A DNA stretch of 14,894 nucleotides, from NCBI GenBank assembly GCA_002393555.1, contig DGSP01000051.1:22188-37081 (forward strand), given 5' to 3'. The stretch's first letter is position 1. The number at the start of each line of letters is the position of its first letter. Origin of the DNA: Prevotellaceae bacterium UBA4359. Its GTDB lineage: Bacteria; Bacteroidota; Bacteroidia; Bacteroidales; Bacteroidaceae. Below the pieces are notes generated by a model, which saw only the letters and a program-made list of their open reading frames with translations, did not search any database and had not been told where the DNA came from. Of this stretch, positions 14,644 to 14,894 are shown one piece after another. The position numbers and the translations under genes were made by a program.

Positions 14644-14843
14644 ACCACAGATTGCACAGATTACACAGATTTTATGCTGAGAGAAATTTTGGCAGATTGC
14701 ACAGATTTTTTGCTTTCTTGGCGAAAGCCCATCCGGATGGCCTTAAGAGTCGGCACGACTCTAATTTGTGAAATTAAGGAAGAATCGGTGTAATGGCCAA
14801 TCCACCAGCGGATAAAATCAGAGTAATCTGTGTAATCTGTGGT
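14644..14843. mobile_element. MITE-like 200-bp element with terminal inverted repeats
   Basis: The ends 14644-14675 and 14812-14843 are 32-bp inverted copies with three mismatches, each made of two to three short tandem CACAGATT-like units. A further internal unit (AGATTGCACAGATTTTT) lies at about 14694-14710. Inside are a 12-bp perfect palindrome (CCATCCGGATGG, 14729-14740) and a 7-bp hairpin (14746-14752 with 14756-14762). The open frame across it yields only a TDYTDYSD-type repeat peptide and is not a gene. No transposase is present, so it would be a non-autonomous repeat. Confidence 0.6.
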
Positions 14844-14894
14844 GAAAAAGAACTCCCGAAACTTCAATTATCATAATTATAGAAATTAGTGGGT

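Noticed and set aside
14661..14867. 68-codon minus-strand frame with TDYTDYSD
   Set aside because: It runs through the terminal repeats of the 200-bp element; the Thr-Asp-Tyr pattern is the translation of the CACAGATT tandem units.

Overview
The window looks like a Bacteroidales chromosome, most probably Prevotella-like. The evidence is promoters of the Bacteroidetes type (-7 box TAnnTTTG with a TTG/TTTG about 19-20 bases upstream), weak or absent Shine-Dalgarno sequences, Bacteroidetes-style lipoprotein signals, and a stand-alone AICAR transformylase of the kind known from this phylum. The genus is inference; no rRNA or tRNA gene was seen.

Left part (1-3977, plus strand) is chromosomal housekeeping-type sequence: a TPR-like putative lipoprotein with its own promoter (194-1210); an AICAR transformylase without the IMP cyclohydrolase domain (1299-2480); a small very basic protein (2486-2695); and an MltF-type lytic transglycosylase lipoprotein (start favoured at 2775, end 3977). 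A tandem and inverted repeat sits just before the transglycosylase start. A short membrane ORF at 3983-4177 may be a remnant at the edge of the next region.

Right part (about 4090-14190, almost all minus strand) is a type I restriction-modification island read right to left: hsdM, hsdS, a three-gene cassette (coiled-coil SF1 helicase, 249-aa Lys-rich protein, 69-aa Tyr/Asp-rich protein), a convergent small plus-strand gene (7443-7691), a RelE/ParE-type toxin-antitoxin pair, and finally hsdR. The three-gene cassette is bracketed by two identical 18-bp sequences (7705-7722 and 11649-11666). The right copy encodes the last codons of hsdS, so the left copy looks like a duplicated hsdS 3' end left by insertion of the cassette. 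This is the strongest candidate for an undescribed, mobile, probably defensive unit here. hsdR carries an unusual triple Cys-rich repeat with an exact 18-residue period, and its start codon lies in one arm of a perfect 11-bp inverted repeat.

Upstream of hsdM (14190-14894) there is no convincing gene. A good Bacteroidetes promoter at 14486-14516 (minus) would give hsdM a leader of nearly 300 nt whose three related repeat arms can form two mutually exclusive long hairpins, as in an attenuator. Further right is a 200-bp MITE-like element with 32-bp imperfect terminal inverted repeats.

In the proposed working model HsdM and HsdS form the methyltransferase, HsdR adds ATP-driven translocation and cleavage, the helicase cassette adds a second activity made from the same transcript, and the toxin-antitoxin promoter may also supply hsdR. 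All positions come from reading by eye; no database search was run.
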